Of a DNA stretch of 64,000 bases, positions 1 to 10,653 are shown piece by piece. The stretch is from Siphonodentalium dalli. Lineage: Eukaryota > Mollusca > Scaphopoda > Gadilida > Siphonodentaliidae. Positions within the stretch are counted from its first letter, which is position 1. Every line of letters begins with the position of its first letter. The stretch spans positions 138,455,989 to 138,519,988 of the forward strand of contig CP136068.1 in NCBI GenBank assembly GCA_032622095.1, in the 5' to 3' direction. The notes under the pieces were generated by a model. It saw only the letters and a list, made by a program, of their open reading frames with translations. It did not search any database and was not told the DNA's origin. Made by a program: the position numbers and the translations under genes.

Positions 1-2274
1 TTTCTTCCGAAATGATTCTATGCTGTGTACCACTAATGGCATACATATAATCTTGAAGAATCAAATGAGAAAGATGGAGAGTTAGTGATCCCCTCTCCCA
101 AGTTGTAGTGCTATGCCTATACATGCGATATTTAGTTGTCACGCCATACTTTAGGTACACAGTATAACTAACATTGAATAAAACAAAAAACTATAAACAA
201 AAAATAAAAAAGAAGAATCAAACAAAGTAATCTCACGCTTTTGTGACGTCACATGCAGGTACTAATACGTGGGTCAAAATAACACAGCATAATGTGGACT
301 TTTTATGCTGCGAAATGGCTCTCATAAAGAGAAAAGGTACCATTTGCACGTTGAAAGTAACTATAAATGGCGATCATATTAGTTGTATCCAAATATGGTA
401 AAATAAATAACGTTCAGTTCACTGTTGTGTGGAAAATTCAAAGAAGTTAATTAATTCTAATCACTTCGGTATAAACTTTCCGGAGTATATAAACTATGAC
501 ATGAGTATGCTATTACTTATCAGCCTACTTCGACCAATGGAACGCAAACAAAAGAATAACACAATATCCCTAAATTTAAATTGGGATATTTTATTTTAAC
601 CGAACGTTGAAGATATCCACCGATAAGTAACAAATATTTGATAGTTGCCCGGAGTCACTGTACAGAACAAAGTTTAACCTGTCATTGTTGTGTGTTCTTT
701 AAATAACTGGTCGATAATTTCCTGATCAATGTTGGCAATAACCCTACAACGATACAAAAGACATTCCTTATACGTGTCAGGGTCGAACTAAATTGTATGC
801 AAACACTAGAGATAATATCATATTGTGTGGCTTGTCTTTGAAATGAATCGTTATTATGCTCAACAAAATTAGTTGTTAGAGAGGTTCAACTCCACGTGTC
901 TGTAACTTGTATATGGTATTATTATGAGGATACGAACTACAAGTTCGCGTTCAAACGGCTAACGTCAAGTTGTAGAAAATTTGGCGAGAATGACACAAAA
1001 ATATGGTGGCTCGATTTCACAGTCATTGACTTGCAATTCCCACATGAACCGGTTGCAATCCACACACGACGGTTTTGGCATCGGACAGATAATGCATCTT
1101 TTATGAATACGTGATTTACAAATATATAAATTTACATATTTAAGTTTTGCTTATATCTACTTCGGTAAATAGTACACTTATTCATAGAATTTATGTTTTG
1201 TCGCCAATTTTGTCACATGTTGTTCAGTAAAGGATCGTTAACATTGGTGTCAATTTTCATAGTGCCTTGTATATCTCATATGTAATATAACGTATTTTCC
1301 ACATGACGCAGCCGTGAGTGCGTATATATTGGTTTCTCGTGTACTGATGACCAGCATGCCATGCAAATGGCTAGCAAGTTGGGCTTCGATCGAATGTTTT
1401 TATTGGTCAATTTGATTGATAAAGAAGACCCGCTTCAGATGTTTGGGGACGAACATCTGCTATGCCTTTCAGGATGCACAGAACACGCTATGTTATATTC
1501 GGAATGCAAGAAAAATCAAAACAATTTCATTGTGCGACGTTCGCTCGCACAAACCACCCCCTGCACCCGGAAATGAATATAGCGGTGGATATGTCTATAG
1601 CGGTGGCATGTATGTAGCAATGGAAAGGCGACTGCTCTTGGTTGATTACCAATTATACTGAAAGAAATAGGGCAGTGGTGGTCACGGTAACGCCATCTGA
1701 AGGGACGATAATTTGTTAATATGTACATCGATTATCTTTGAACTTGAGTGCATACGAATGTTTTTTTTTAATATAACAATAATTGATAATAACAGTCAAG
1801 TTATTATATATATCAGGATTTGTTGTGGTAACTATCCAGATGGGGCACTCTTGTGATACTTAGCTGGATGGGCGTATATCCCGTTTATATAATGGACACC
1901 GTTCTTGCCTCTTAACTTTAAGTCCAAACACTTAAGCAAGTGTTTACGTCATACCAGGAAATAATATTAGTCTACAGCAGTTTATTATATTCCTATAGCA
2001 CCTGCTATATGACTATCATTGTGTCCCGATATGACATACACATTTGCTTCAGTTTTAGAATCTAACGCGTGCCTAAAAAGCCGAGGAAGGTGTCCATTAT
2101 ATAACATTTCGCTTAAAATATGGGACTCCTTCTGTAAGTTTATTTCTCTGTCGTCTGCTTATATTACCCGCACTACCCCGCAAATCAATAATAGACCATT
2201 CCGATGTACACTGTTTAATTAAAAGTGTTAAGTAGAGAATCAATGTGGGAACTAATATATCTAACTTCTCGGGA
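1..2274. other. No gene recognised
   Basis: AT-rich sequence without a recognisable exon, RNA gene or repeat. Short ORFs at 896-1114 and 1361-1576 match no family I know and lack convincing splice sites. The missing 5' exons of the + strand CNBD gene could lie here or beyond the window edge. A short open stretch at 2051-2132 has splice-like borders and a compatible end phase, but its translation does not look like a CNBD. Confidence 0.5.
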
Positions 2275-2502
2275 TTAACCCTTTCTATACTAAATGGATT
2301 CCCCCATTCAGTTATAAAATTACACATTGGAATGGTATATTATTAATTTAGATGGGTGATGTAATAACAAATGACGACATACCGATAAAAAGCAGACAAT
2401 ACAAGAGCAGAATTATTCATATTCATTGGTGGTTGGTAGTTTGTTGAACGTATTTCCAAAAGGATCTAATCGTCAATGAGTATTTAGTATAGAAATGGTT
2501 AA
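2275..2502. mobile_element. TTAA-flanked MITE (CTATACTAAAT terminal repeats)
   Basis: A 228-bp unit begins TTAACCCTTTCTATACTAAA and ends with the near inverse TTTAGTATAGAAATGGTTAA. The TTAA ends suggest piggyBac-type insertion. Matching 3' ends occur near 18046 and 62990, and a related 5' end near 39637, so this is a family. It has no coding capacity. Confidence 0.7.
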
Positions 2503-2850
2503 ATTGGTAGGATTGCGACACAATGAGCGACATTAGCGCCAAAATATGGGAAATGTCGTATGTTTTGGCGCGCACCGGTTGCCCCGAAAGCGTTAAAACA
2601 TTCGACAAAACGTATGACATTTTGTCATTTTCGGCGCGCGACTAAAGCGCCGAAAGCGACAACACATGCGACATCATGTCGCATAAAGTTGTCACCTCTG
2701 TCACTTTCGGCGCTTGACTAATGGCGCACACTTTGTTGCTTCTATCGCTTTCCATGAGCATTAGGGAGTGGCCCTAAATTGTACTCAATACTCATGGTTT
2801 CATTGCCCAATAACGGCTAACAATGAAGAGCTTTATTATTATATATATTA
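2503..2850. other. Spacer with short dyads
   Basis: No gene. The stretch holds GC-richer islands with short inverted repeats, for example TGCGACATCATGTCGCA near 2666, and repeated GGCGC words. It has no known function. Confidence 0.4.
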
Positions 2851-3362
2851 CTAGCCGATGAGCCCGACGGTGTCCGGGCTATTAAAAAACCAAATTTCAA
2901 GTCGATAGCTCTACCCGTTTCCGAGATCTGGTCTGCGCATGCGCGAAGCTGGCGTCGCACTGGCTCGGCGACCCGATAAAATTCGTATCCGGGGCAAGAT
3001 ACATTCACATACCAAATTTCAAGTCGATAGCTCCACCCGTTTCCGAGATCTGGTCTGCGCATGCGCGAAGCTGGCGTCGCACGGGCTCGGCGACCCGATA
3101 AATTTCGTATCCGGGGCAAGATACATTCACATAGCAAATTTCAAATCGATAGCTCCACCCGTTTCCGAGATCTCGTCTGCGCATGCGCGAAGCGGGCGCC
3201 GCACGGGCTCGCCAATACGACAACGTCCACCGCCTGGTCAAACTACACACACGTACCAAGTTTCGTCCCGATCGGTCGAGAATCGTAGATTTGTATAAAT
3301 GACAAACATACAGACAAACATGCAAACATACAGACAGAGGTCTTCAAAATATATATGAGATA
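2851..3362 (+). mobile_element. Modular element with GACA tail, copy 1
   Basis: The element starts ACTAGCCGATGAGCCCGACG after a TA-rich target. It contains two full 122-bp modules plus a partial third; the repeated core GCGCATGCGCGAAGC recurs at 122-bp spacing. It ends in imperfect ACAGACAAAC repeats and GAGGTCTTCAAAATATATATGAGA. The short ORFs across it are by-products of the modules. Its 5' motif and tail resemble those of the large element at 30820-34010. No superfamily name can be given from sequence alone. Confidence 0.75.
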
Positions 3363-3373
3363 TAATATATATT

Positions 3374-3911
3374 ACTAGCCGATGAGACCGACGTTGTCCG
3401 GGCTATTCAAAAACCAAATTTCAAGTCGATAGCTCTACCCAGCTCTACCCGTTTCCGAGATCTGGTCTGCGCATGCGCGAAGCTGGCGTCGCACGGGCTC
3501 GGCGACCCGATAAAATTCGTATCCGGGGCAAGATACATTCACATACCAAATTTCAAGTCGATAGCTCGACCCGTTTCCGAGATCTCGTCTGCGCATGCGC
3601 GAAGCTGGCGTCGCACGGGCTCGGGGACCCGATAAAATTCGTATCCGGGGCAAGATACATTCACATAGCAAATTTCAAGTCGATAGCTCCACCCGTTTCC
3701 GAGATCTCGTCTGCGCATGCGCGAAGCGGGCACCGCACGGCTCGCCAATACGACAACGTCCACCGCCTGGTCAAACTACACTCACGTACCAAGTTTCGTC
3801 CCGATCGGTCGAGAATCGTAGATTTGTATTAATGACAAACATACAGACAAACATACAGACAGACAGACAGACATACATACAGACAGAGGTCTTCAAAATA
3901 TATATGAGATA
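3374..3911 (+). mobile_element. Modular element with GACA tail, copy 2
   Basis: A second copy in the same orientation, separated from the first by about 11 bp of TA-rich sequence. It has the same 5' start, 122-bp modules and 3' tail. It differs by a 10-bp duplication (AGCTCTACCC) in its first module and a longer GACA run. The tandem pair points to repeated insertion into the same TA-rich target or unequal exchange. Confidence 0.75.
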
Positions 3912-4198
3912 ATATATATTATATAATATGTTCCAATTCTGAATTCTTCTGTTCTGCTACAAGTTATAATTACGAGTCTAGAAGCTGAAACCCCAAATTG
4001 CACTGTCCACAATCAGGTATACGATATATTGATCTTAGGGTCTCCTTCGTCGATGTTTGCTGGAACAAATGACAGTAAAGTGATTTAAGCGATAACATAC
4101 CACGAACACTTCATTCTACAACGCGTATCAGATACAGCTTATCTTTAACGGGAGCTGCACGTAAAACAAACTCCAGGAGAGCTGCACTTGATAACGTT

Positions 4199-4451
4199 CA
4201 AGCCTTGAAATAGTGTGTCTGTCATTTGCAGAATGAGGTCCCCAGAGGGTGAATTTATTGATGCTACCCCGCATAGCGGGCTAGCATCACCAAATTCACC
4301 CTCTGGGGACCTCATTCTGCTTACAACTCAGCAGAATGAGGCTCCCAGAGGGTGAATTTGGTGATGCTAGCACGCTATGTGGGTCGCATCACTAAATTCA
4401 CCCTCTGTGGACCTCATTCTGCAAATGACAGGCACACTATTTCAAGGCTTG
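4199..4451. mobile_element. hAT-like double-hairpin MITE (G1)
   Basis: Terminal inverted repeats CAAGCCTTGAAATAG / CTATTTCAAGGCTTG flank two internal hairpins, each built from GAATGAGGTCC..GAGGGTGAATTT and its inverse. The 8-bp direct repeat ATAACGTT sits on both sides (4191-4198 and 4452-4459). An 8-bp target duplication is typical of hAT transposons. It has no ORF. Further copies lie at 5882, 22322, 37980 and 43297. Confidence 0.8.
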
Positions 4452-4627
4452 ATAACGTTGATAATTTGACACACGCATACTTCGATCCATAGTATCTGAT
4501 CTGAGATTTATGAACGCCGTTGTTCTTTCGATATTTCTATTTTATAGAGGTACCCAGTTAAGACATGTCCTGGTCGGCTCGTGAATTATGAGGCTGATAT
4601 AATTTCATTAGAATTCACTATTTTAAG

Positions 4628-4755
4628 GTCCTGGCAGGCTGTTTGGTGACGTTTTCTTGCTGAATGGCTCGTGGCTTGGGGATATCTCTGTCGTAGCAGA
4701 CGAAAGTTGCAAATTGATCATGGTGGAAAAGGCACTGTTTGATCGCACAATAAAG
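4628..4755 (+). CDS. CNBD gene 1, exon A (C-terminal half of first CNBD)
   Basis: A 128-bp internal exon of a cyclic-nucleotide-binding-domain protein, CNBD2/CRIS-like by inference. The acceptor is CTATTTTAAG before 4628 and the donor is AAAG/GTATGT. It reads PGRLFGDVFLLNG.., then DISVVADESCKLIMVEKALF and DRTIK, the beta strands and final helix of a CNBD. I chose the acceptor at 4627 rather than the nearby CTGGCAG because it gives the same phase and length (128 bp) as exon 45391-45518 of the paralogue. The usual GELAL..RxAT nucleotide-binding motif is degenerate (FGDVFLL, no arginine), so cAMP binding here is doubtful. Earlier exons were not found. Confidence 0.82.
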
Positions 4756-5216
4756 GTATGTATATCGAAAATGTACTTAACTTGTATTTAATTCGTAAAA
4801 TTCATTTTTTTAAACGGAGTAAAAGATACTTATGGACATTCGAATATCCGCGAGAATTCGAAGAATGCATAATATAATACCATTACTATAGCGCCGTATA
4901 GTAATGTGCTTGCATTCCTCCTGATAATCTGCACAAAAAACGTCATAAATATAAAGTTATAAACACATGCACAAAGCAATCACAATAAACAGCTGAATAT
5001 TTTCACAATAACGGCAACATTAACCAGATTCGACATATATAATTAGGTCTGAAGAGCTCAGTTTTTTTTAAATAGTCTTAAACTATGCTAAGGAGTTGGC
5101 AAACAATAAATTAATTGATCACATATTACAATGTTTTCAACCTGAATACTCAGGGATTTTTAGCACAGTCTTCCATCAAGTACCGAATCACCTTTAATTT
5201 TAGCGCGGATGAATAT

Positions 5217-5575
5217 GAGTGAGATATCGATATCCCACTAGACGGATAACGGTTTTTATCTGATGCAAAAATACTACTATTGATAGATTAGCACATAATA
5301 AATAGAGGATATCCACACTTTTTCAGTGGATATGGGTTATATCTCATGAGTGATGACAAAACATTGAATTTCCACGAGTGGCTTTAGCCACGAGTGGAAA
5401 TTCAAATGTTTTGTCATCACGAATGAGATTTAACCCATATCCACTGAAAAAGTGTGGATATTCTGTTTATTGTATACTTCAGTTACTTGCCTATGGCCCC
5501 CAATGAAAATCAATACATCATAAATTTCAAGCTGATATCACTTACTAGTGGGATATCACTTATATCTCACTACTA
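5217..5575. mobile_element. Foldback element in intron of CNBD gene 1
   Basis: A long inverted repeat. The inner arms, about 5310-5384 and 5388-5462, share CCACACTTTTTCAGTGGATA and GATGACAAAACATT with their inverses and are separated by a tiny loop. The outer arms carry GATATCCCACTAG and CTAGTGGGATATC. It is non-coding and could form a stable hairpin in the pre-mRNA. Confidence 0.7.
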
Positions 5576-5650
5576 AAACCTTATAATTCATGGGCAAGTA
5601 TATACTAAAAGTAGGTCTCCACGAATCTATATATAGTATCTTGCTTTCAG

Positions 5651-5832
5651 GCGGAGAGATGGAAAGAATATCTGGCAGTGACAGAATTCATAAACTCTCA
5701 TCCGTATTTCTGCAACTTGCTTCCTCGGCTCAAGAAGCAGCTGGAGTCATGTCTCAGAAAAGAGAGATATTACTACGACATGACGCTGTGTAACCAAGGC
5801 GACGCCATGTCTGGTCTCATCTTCATAACATC
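5651..5832 (+). CDS. CNBD gene 1, exon B (start of second CNBD)
   Basis: A 182-bp exon between TTGCTTTCAG and the donor ATC/GTAAGT. It enters in phase 0 and leaves two bases of a split Ser codon. The translation includes FINSHPYFCNLLPRLKKQL, CLRKERYYYD and QGDAMSGLIFI. This is the N-terminal helix of a CNBD followed by its first beta strands, where QGD..SGLIFI matches the usual xGDxxxxxYxI pattern. The paralogous exon 38916-39097 on the other strand is also 182 bp with the same phases. An ORF starting at 5590 reads this DNA in another frame and is not the gene. Confidence 0.88.
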
Positions 5833-5881
5833 GTAAGTTCTGGTATAATCGTCGTTCGATAAGTTTATGGCCTGCTGGGTA

Positions 5882-6675
5882 CAAGCCTTGAAATAGTATG
5901 TCTGTCGTTTGCAGTATGAGGTCCACAGAGGGTGAATTTTGTGACGCTACCCTACACAGAGGGCTAGCATCGCTAAATTCACCCTCTGTGGGCCTCATTA
6001 TGCTCAGGCCTCATGATATGGGAAGTATCTATAGTCTCAAATTAACATTGTTAGTTAGTTTCTTTCCCCTTCTGTTCAGGTTATATATCTTAACAAGGAA
6101 CTAATCACGACATCGTGAGCCTGTATTTTTTTTACCCTGTGCCAATGCATTCTCTTATATATGCGAGTCGACCATAGGTCGCCTCGCATATATAAGAGAA
6201 TGCATTGGCCTAACAATTTTTTTATCATGTTTTTTAAATAAATGTTTCTTACAATTTTTAGGACATAAAATAAAAAACATCCATAACCCTGCAGGGAGCC
6301 CCACACATATATAGAATTATATAGAAGAGTGTCGTCTGCTCATGTTTGTCTGGGGCTCTGTATGGGTGAAATTATAAAATTGTTAAAGAATACAAGAACA
6401 AATTATTAAAATTGTAAAAAATTGTTAGGCCAATGCATTCTCTTATATATGCGAGGCGACCTATGGTCGACTCGCATATATAAGAGAATGCATTGGCACA
6501 GGGTAAAAAAATATAGTGCAGAAGATAGCATGCATCGAGGTGACTGGGAACTTCAATCTCATCCTATGTCCCCCATATATAGCAGTTGAGGCTTAAGCAA
6601 AGTGAGGTTCCCAGAGGCTGAATTTTGGTGACGCTATCCCGCATGCAAATGACAGACACACTGTTTCAAGGCTTT
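5882..6675. mobile_element. hAT-like double-hairpin MITE (G2), interrupted
   Basis: The left part at 5882-6003 has CAAGCCTTGAAATAG and the first hairpin. The right part at about 6590-6675 ends CTGTTTCAAGGCTTT. A ~400-bp hairpin-pair element (6100-6510) sits between them. The copy starts 50 bp after the exon B donor. The right internal hairpin is reduced to a fragment. Confidence 0.7.
6141..6497. mobile_element. Pair of 69-nt hairpins inserted in G2
   Basis: Two copies of the 69-nt hairpin module (6141-6209 and 6429-6497) lie in opposite orientation around an AT-rich spacer. The spacer also holds a second dyad near 6295-6355 (GGGAGCCCCACACAT..TTTGTCTGGGGCTC). That dyad recurs inverted near 46505-46575 beside another hairpin copy. 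The spacer carries the ACAATTTTT / TTCTTACA filler seen in other hairpin carriers. Confidence 0.7.
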
Positions 6676-6757
6676 CAAAGTTAAACCTTAAGTTTGAAAT
6701 ACCTTTTCCAGAAAATTTCAGCTCAAACATGTCATACATGGCATACCCTGTACATTA

Positions 6758-6937
6758 TATAAGAAATGACTGGAAGATCGGTTGGAAGGGATTCACACGA
6801 ACTTTGTTTAATTACTCTGTCGTTCAAAACCAATTACCCTAATCGATATGTATGTCATTGCTTATAATCATATAAAATTATATTTCAATAACTGTAATAA
6901 CATGAACACCTTTTCAAAACTACCAAAACAATTTTAA
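6758..6937 (+). repeat. Interspersed foldback repeat P1
   Basis: This segment shares AACTTTGTTTAATTACTCTG, a TATAATCATATA block and CTTTTCAAAACTACCAAAAC with 50402-50635. The P2 copy contains a clear inverted repeat; this copy is shortened. It has no coding capacity, although the P2 copy supplies the start codon of an artefactual Asp-rich ORF. Confidence 0.6.
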
Positions 6938-7048
6938 GTAACATAATTATCGCCAACTAATAAACGTGATTTTTATGTCGTTTCCTATTATGTGTACTAG
7001 GACCTTTATTTGTGATTTTCTTATAATTTATCCTGATTCTTTTCCCAG

Positions 7049-7159
7049 TGGACAGGCCAATATTCAGGCTGAGCCTAGTAAGTATCGGACACAGTTTGAC
7101 GAATTGTGGCCTTTTGAAGCTGGAATGGATGTCTACTGTAAAGAGTTTGAACACATGAG
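7049..7159 (+). CDS. CNBD gene 1, exon C
   Basis: A 111-bp exon after TTTTCCCAG and before GAG/GTGAGG. Its first base completes the Ser codon begun in exon B, and it ends two bases into an Arg codon completed by exon D. The translation begins SGQANIQAEPSKYRTQFDEL and ends VYCKEFEHMR. The leading SGQANI continues the CNBD beta roll; the remainder is an insertion loop. The matching exon of the paralogue, 36922-37056, is 24 bp longer and begins SGKAKITVDP, with the same phases. Confidence 0.86.
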
Positions 7160-7214
7160 GTGAGGACATCATATAACGTTTAATCAAAGTTGAATCGGTT
7201 TAACAAATATCAAA

Positions 7215-8075
7215 GTGGATCGTTCTTTGGAGAGAATTCAACGCAGAGCAACAATAATGGTCCCCCAACTGAGAAAACTCAAATACAGAGAGCGGTTAAT
7301 ATAGTTGAATCTCATGTCTGTTAAATATTGACGATTAAGAGGAGACCTCATCGAGACTTATAAAAATATGGAAAACTTCTATAATATAAACACGGAACAG
7401 TTCTTTTGTAAAGCACAGCATAAATCAACACGGACATAGTAAGAAACTACTGTTGTGTCATTCCAAAAAATATATTGGTAAATAACTCTTTTGCAGTGCG
7501 TTGTGATCAATTGGAACAATCTACCCGACTTTATTGTAGAGGCACAATCGCTGAAAGACTTTAACCCTTTCAGTGCCAGGGGCCGATCTCATCGGCCCTA
7601 ATTTACGGTCTGTAAAATCGGTCCTAAAAAAAACCCCACACATTTTCCTTATTTTTTTTATTGAATTTCTTTGGGTATGCTTAAGCATGCTATAGCGAAT
7701 TTAAAAACAAACTGGATAAAACCTTAGGGACATGTTATAACTCAAAACTATCACCATGTATTCATAGTAATAATTTTTATGCCCATGAAAAACGTAAGAT
7801 TCCTGGCACTAAACCTACAAAATAAGTCTGTTAAAGAATATAAGAAAATATTATTAAAATTGTAAAAAATTGTAAAAAATAATAACAAATGATGAAAAAT
7901 TGTTAGGCCAATGCATTCTCTTATATATGCGAGGCGACCTATGGTCGACTCGCATATATAAGAGAATGCATTGGCACACGGTATATGGGTTGATACAGAA
8001 ATCGGACTTAGCACTGAAATGGGTTAAAACAATGATTGATACATATTTCTTTAACCTGAAATATTAACATGATGA
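7215..8075 (+). pseudogene. LINE ORF2 3' relic, split by a TTAA MITE
   Basis: Decayed coding sequence from the C-terminal end of a non-LTR retrotransposon. SLERIQRRATIMVP near 7228, RLRGDLIETYK near 7335 and INWNNLPDFIVEAQSLKDF near 7510 match the conserved tail of CR1-like ORF2 proteins. Several stops interrupt it. Reading resumes after the MITE at 8024 (TMIDTYFF), so the MITE inserted into the LINE at a TTAA. The rest of the LINE is absent. Confidence 0.75.
7561..8027. mobile_element. TTAA MITE family B with one hairpin module
   Basis: A 467-bp element begins TTAACCCTTTCAGTGCCAGG and ends TTAGCACTGAAATGGGTTAA. The target TTAA is duplicated. Removing the element restores the reading of the flanking LINE relic, which is direct evidence of insertion. 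It carries one 69-nt hairpin (7907-7975) and a short dyad GGCCGAT..ATCGGCC near the left end. Confidence 0.82.
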
Positions 8076-8176
8076 TAGCTGATTCGCATTTATTATGTTA
8101 AAGTTTTCAAATACTTACATTTGTAAACTACTTGTATATGTATCGGAATCAAAAGTCGAACGATTTGTTCGATTAA

Positions 8177-8199
8177 ATGATGATGATGATGATGATGAT

Positions 8200-8231
<32 letters not shown>
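8177..8231. repeat. (GAT)n microsatellite
   Basis: A pure GAT/ATG trinucleotide tract with one interruption. ORFs across it on either strand are low-complexity artefacts. Confidence 0.9.
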
Positions 8232-8401
8232 ACAGAATGTGCCTATAACAGTACATTGTGGTCCTCTTTTAAAAATGCTTATTCGACACTCTCTGAGATC
8301 CATAAGAACACAGAAAAGACTTATATTTCGCGCAGAGATTTATAAACAGTTTGTGATTCGACACGATGCATTTCAATTATATTAGGATACCTAGATTATT
8401 A

Positions 8402-8903
8402 GTTACAAGAAAACCATAGTCAGAAATGATAACGCGCTCAAGATCATATCATGATTGTAATTATCGAATATAAAATATATTGGTTTCGCGAATGACCAAC
8501 TCAGAATTCCGTTAAAATAACAATAACAACCAGCACCTAATTAACGAACCAGCGGCCGACTCGGCCGTCTCCGACCACAACCATCAGTAGGCTGCAGAAT
8601 GAAAAATATCTATAAAAGTTGAAATATAAGTCTTACAAATTATCTTTTTAATTTCTTTTAGTTGTAATTGACATAGCTTGTCACAAACCACAAATCAACA
8701 TTATTGACATAATAATGTAAAGGACAATAAACGAAATTGAAATTCCCAACTACACCTTTTACCGGACTCGGCCTCCTGGTCGCGCAGTTCGACTTTTAGA
8801 CCGGAAAACCCCATTATCTATAAATAAAACGCACAGCGAACCATAGCTATCTATAATTTGGACAACAGTATACACGCGGCGCGCGCGTAATAATTATATC
8901 TCG
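8402..8903 (-). mobile_element. ~0.5-kb interspersed repeat M1
   Basis: Related to the reverse complement of 44083-44556 over nearly its whole length. Shared words include AACTCAGAATTCCGTTAAAA, CACCTAATTAACGAACC, GAAATTCCCAACTACACCTT and AAGTCGAACTG (as its inverse here). It contains no ORF. Ends are approximate. Confidence 0.7.
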
Positions 8904-9664
8904 GTGAAAAATAGGAACATGAAAATACTTAAAGATGGTCTATCTCTTCCTAAACATGTTTCTTGTAGTTTCCGGGGTATAACATAATAAATACTAGTTG
9001 AAGACACCAGTCCTGTAAGGAAACACTTCTATCAATTAATATTGATTTGTAATCCATATTTTCTATTATAATGCGATAATCAAGTGGGACATTTTTTCGT
9101 TACTATTTTATAGTTTTTAAATAGAGTTATGCCGCATGCTACGCCCCGAACGAACGCAAACCGTAAAATGTCCCAAATTGATTGTATGCACATTATGCCA
9201 GAGAATCTTAAATAATATCAAATATTAATTGATGGAAGCGTTTCTGGACAGGAGTCTTTGACTCATATTTATTATTTTTTACCCAGGAAACTATATAAAA
9301 CTTATTATAGGAAATTTAGATCATCTTTATGTTGGAAATACCATTTGGAACTTTAAAGTGGCGTTCATTTTAGTGCGCGACGTTGTGTGTTGTCGTCACA
9401 CAATTAACGTGCACCACCATCCTGATGTAATTATCCTTTTAAAATACGTTAAAATATTGGAAATCAGTAGCAAATTACTATAGTAAATGAAACGGATGTA
9501 ATTATTGATGTTTAAATAGCCAAACCAGACGAAACTCAGAAAAACGTGTTGAATTCGGCTCAATCGTTTGATGTTGAACATTCGTTTAGAATAAGATAAA
9601 TTAGCAGAACAATGATATCTCATAAGGAAGATGAATATCAATTCTCAAATAATACTTACTTTGG

Positions 9665-10126
9665 TTAACCCTTTAACCAACAAAACGGCCAAAAACGCCC
9701 AAATAAAGCTTCAACAGCCTAAAATATCTTCGGTCTGTCTCAATAACACCATACAAATATGGATATCATTGGAACCGGATCATTGACCACATTGTGATGG
9801 TTACAGTTATGCCCTGTGCCAATGCATTCTCTTATATATGCGAGTCGACCATAGGTCGCCTCGCATATATAAGAGAATGCATTGGCCTAAAAAAAATTTT
9901 TAAACACTTTTTACAATTTGTTCTTACATTCTTTAACAATTTTATAATCTTTTCTTACATTTTTTAACAATTTTTATAATATTTTTCTACACTCTTTGAC
10001 AATTTTATCATTTTTAATATGTGTAAAGCCAATGCATTCTCTTATATATGCGAGGCGACCCATGGTCGACTCGCATATATAATAGAATGCATTGGCACAG
10101 GGCTGTTCTGTTGGGTAAAGGGTTAA
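9665..10126. mobile_element. TTAA MITE family A (A1), two hairpins
   Basis: A 462-bp copy bounded by TTAACCCTTTAACCAACA and TGTTGGGTAAAGGGTTAA. Hairpins at 9818-9886 and 10028-10096 lie in opposite orientation around an AT-rich spacer with TTCTTACATTCTTTAACAAT words. CCGGCCAAAA-like and TCGGTCTGTCTCAATA blocks identify the family. Confidence 0.85.
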
Positions 10127-10653
10127 TTCGGACAATCGATTGTCTGGGCGTTCGTCCACTAGTATACACATGCACGTGCATATTGGAGTCTAAGGCTACG
10201 TTCATACGCTGGCAAGTTTGCACGGTGTGTTTTTGCAGGCATTTCGTCATATAAAACCTCACGGTGCCAGAATATGAACGGAACCGTGCACATAACATGC
10301 ATCTTTACCAAAGCGAAAGACATGATAAGTAACATTTATCTAATTCCACTTGTAACAGTGCTATTGAAATTTGCCTTCAAATACCTGTATGATTTATTCT
10401 TGCGAGATAATTGCATGATATTTACAGGAAAATTCAGGTAGAATCGTTACTAGTGGAACTACAGAGAATTTATAACGCACGTAGTTAGCTGTGGCACAGA
10501 TGCACTTTATGTGCTTGTTTCCGTTCATATTATGGCACCATATCGTTTTCTACGACAAAATGCCTGCAAACCATACCGTGCAAACTTGCCAGCGTATGAA
10601 CATATACCCGTAACCGGTTATAGGTGTGTTTGCGCTGCCCCCTGCACACGAAC

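Noticed and set aside
2051-2132. Possible upstream exon of CNBD gene 1
   Set aside because: Splice-like borders and a compatible phase, but the translation shows no CNBD features and could be chance.
2851-2890. Hammerhead ribozyme at the 5' end of the modular element
   Set aside because: CGATGA and a GCCCG..CGGGC stem resemble the core, but the core has C for U at one position and no GAAA follows the stem.
2817-3912. ORFs of 74-119 codons on both strands
   Set aside because: They are translations of the 122-bp modules of two mobile elements; reading is open in several frames because of the GC-rich module.
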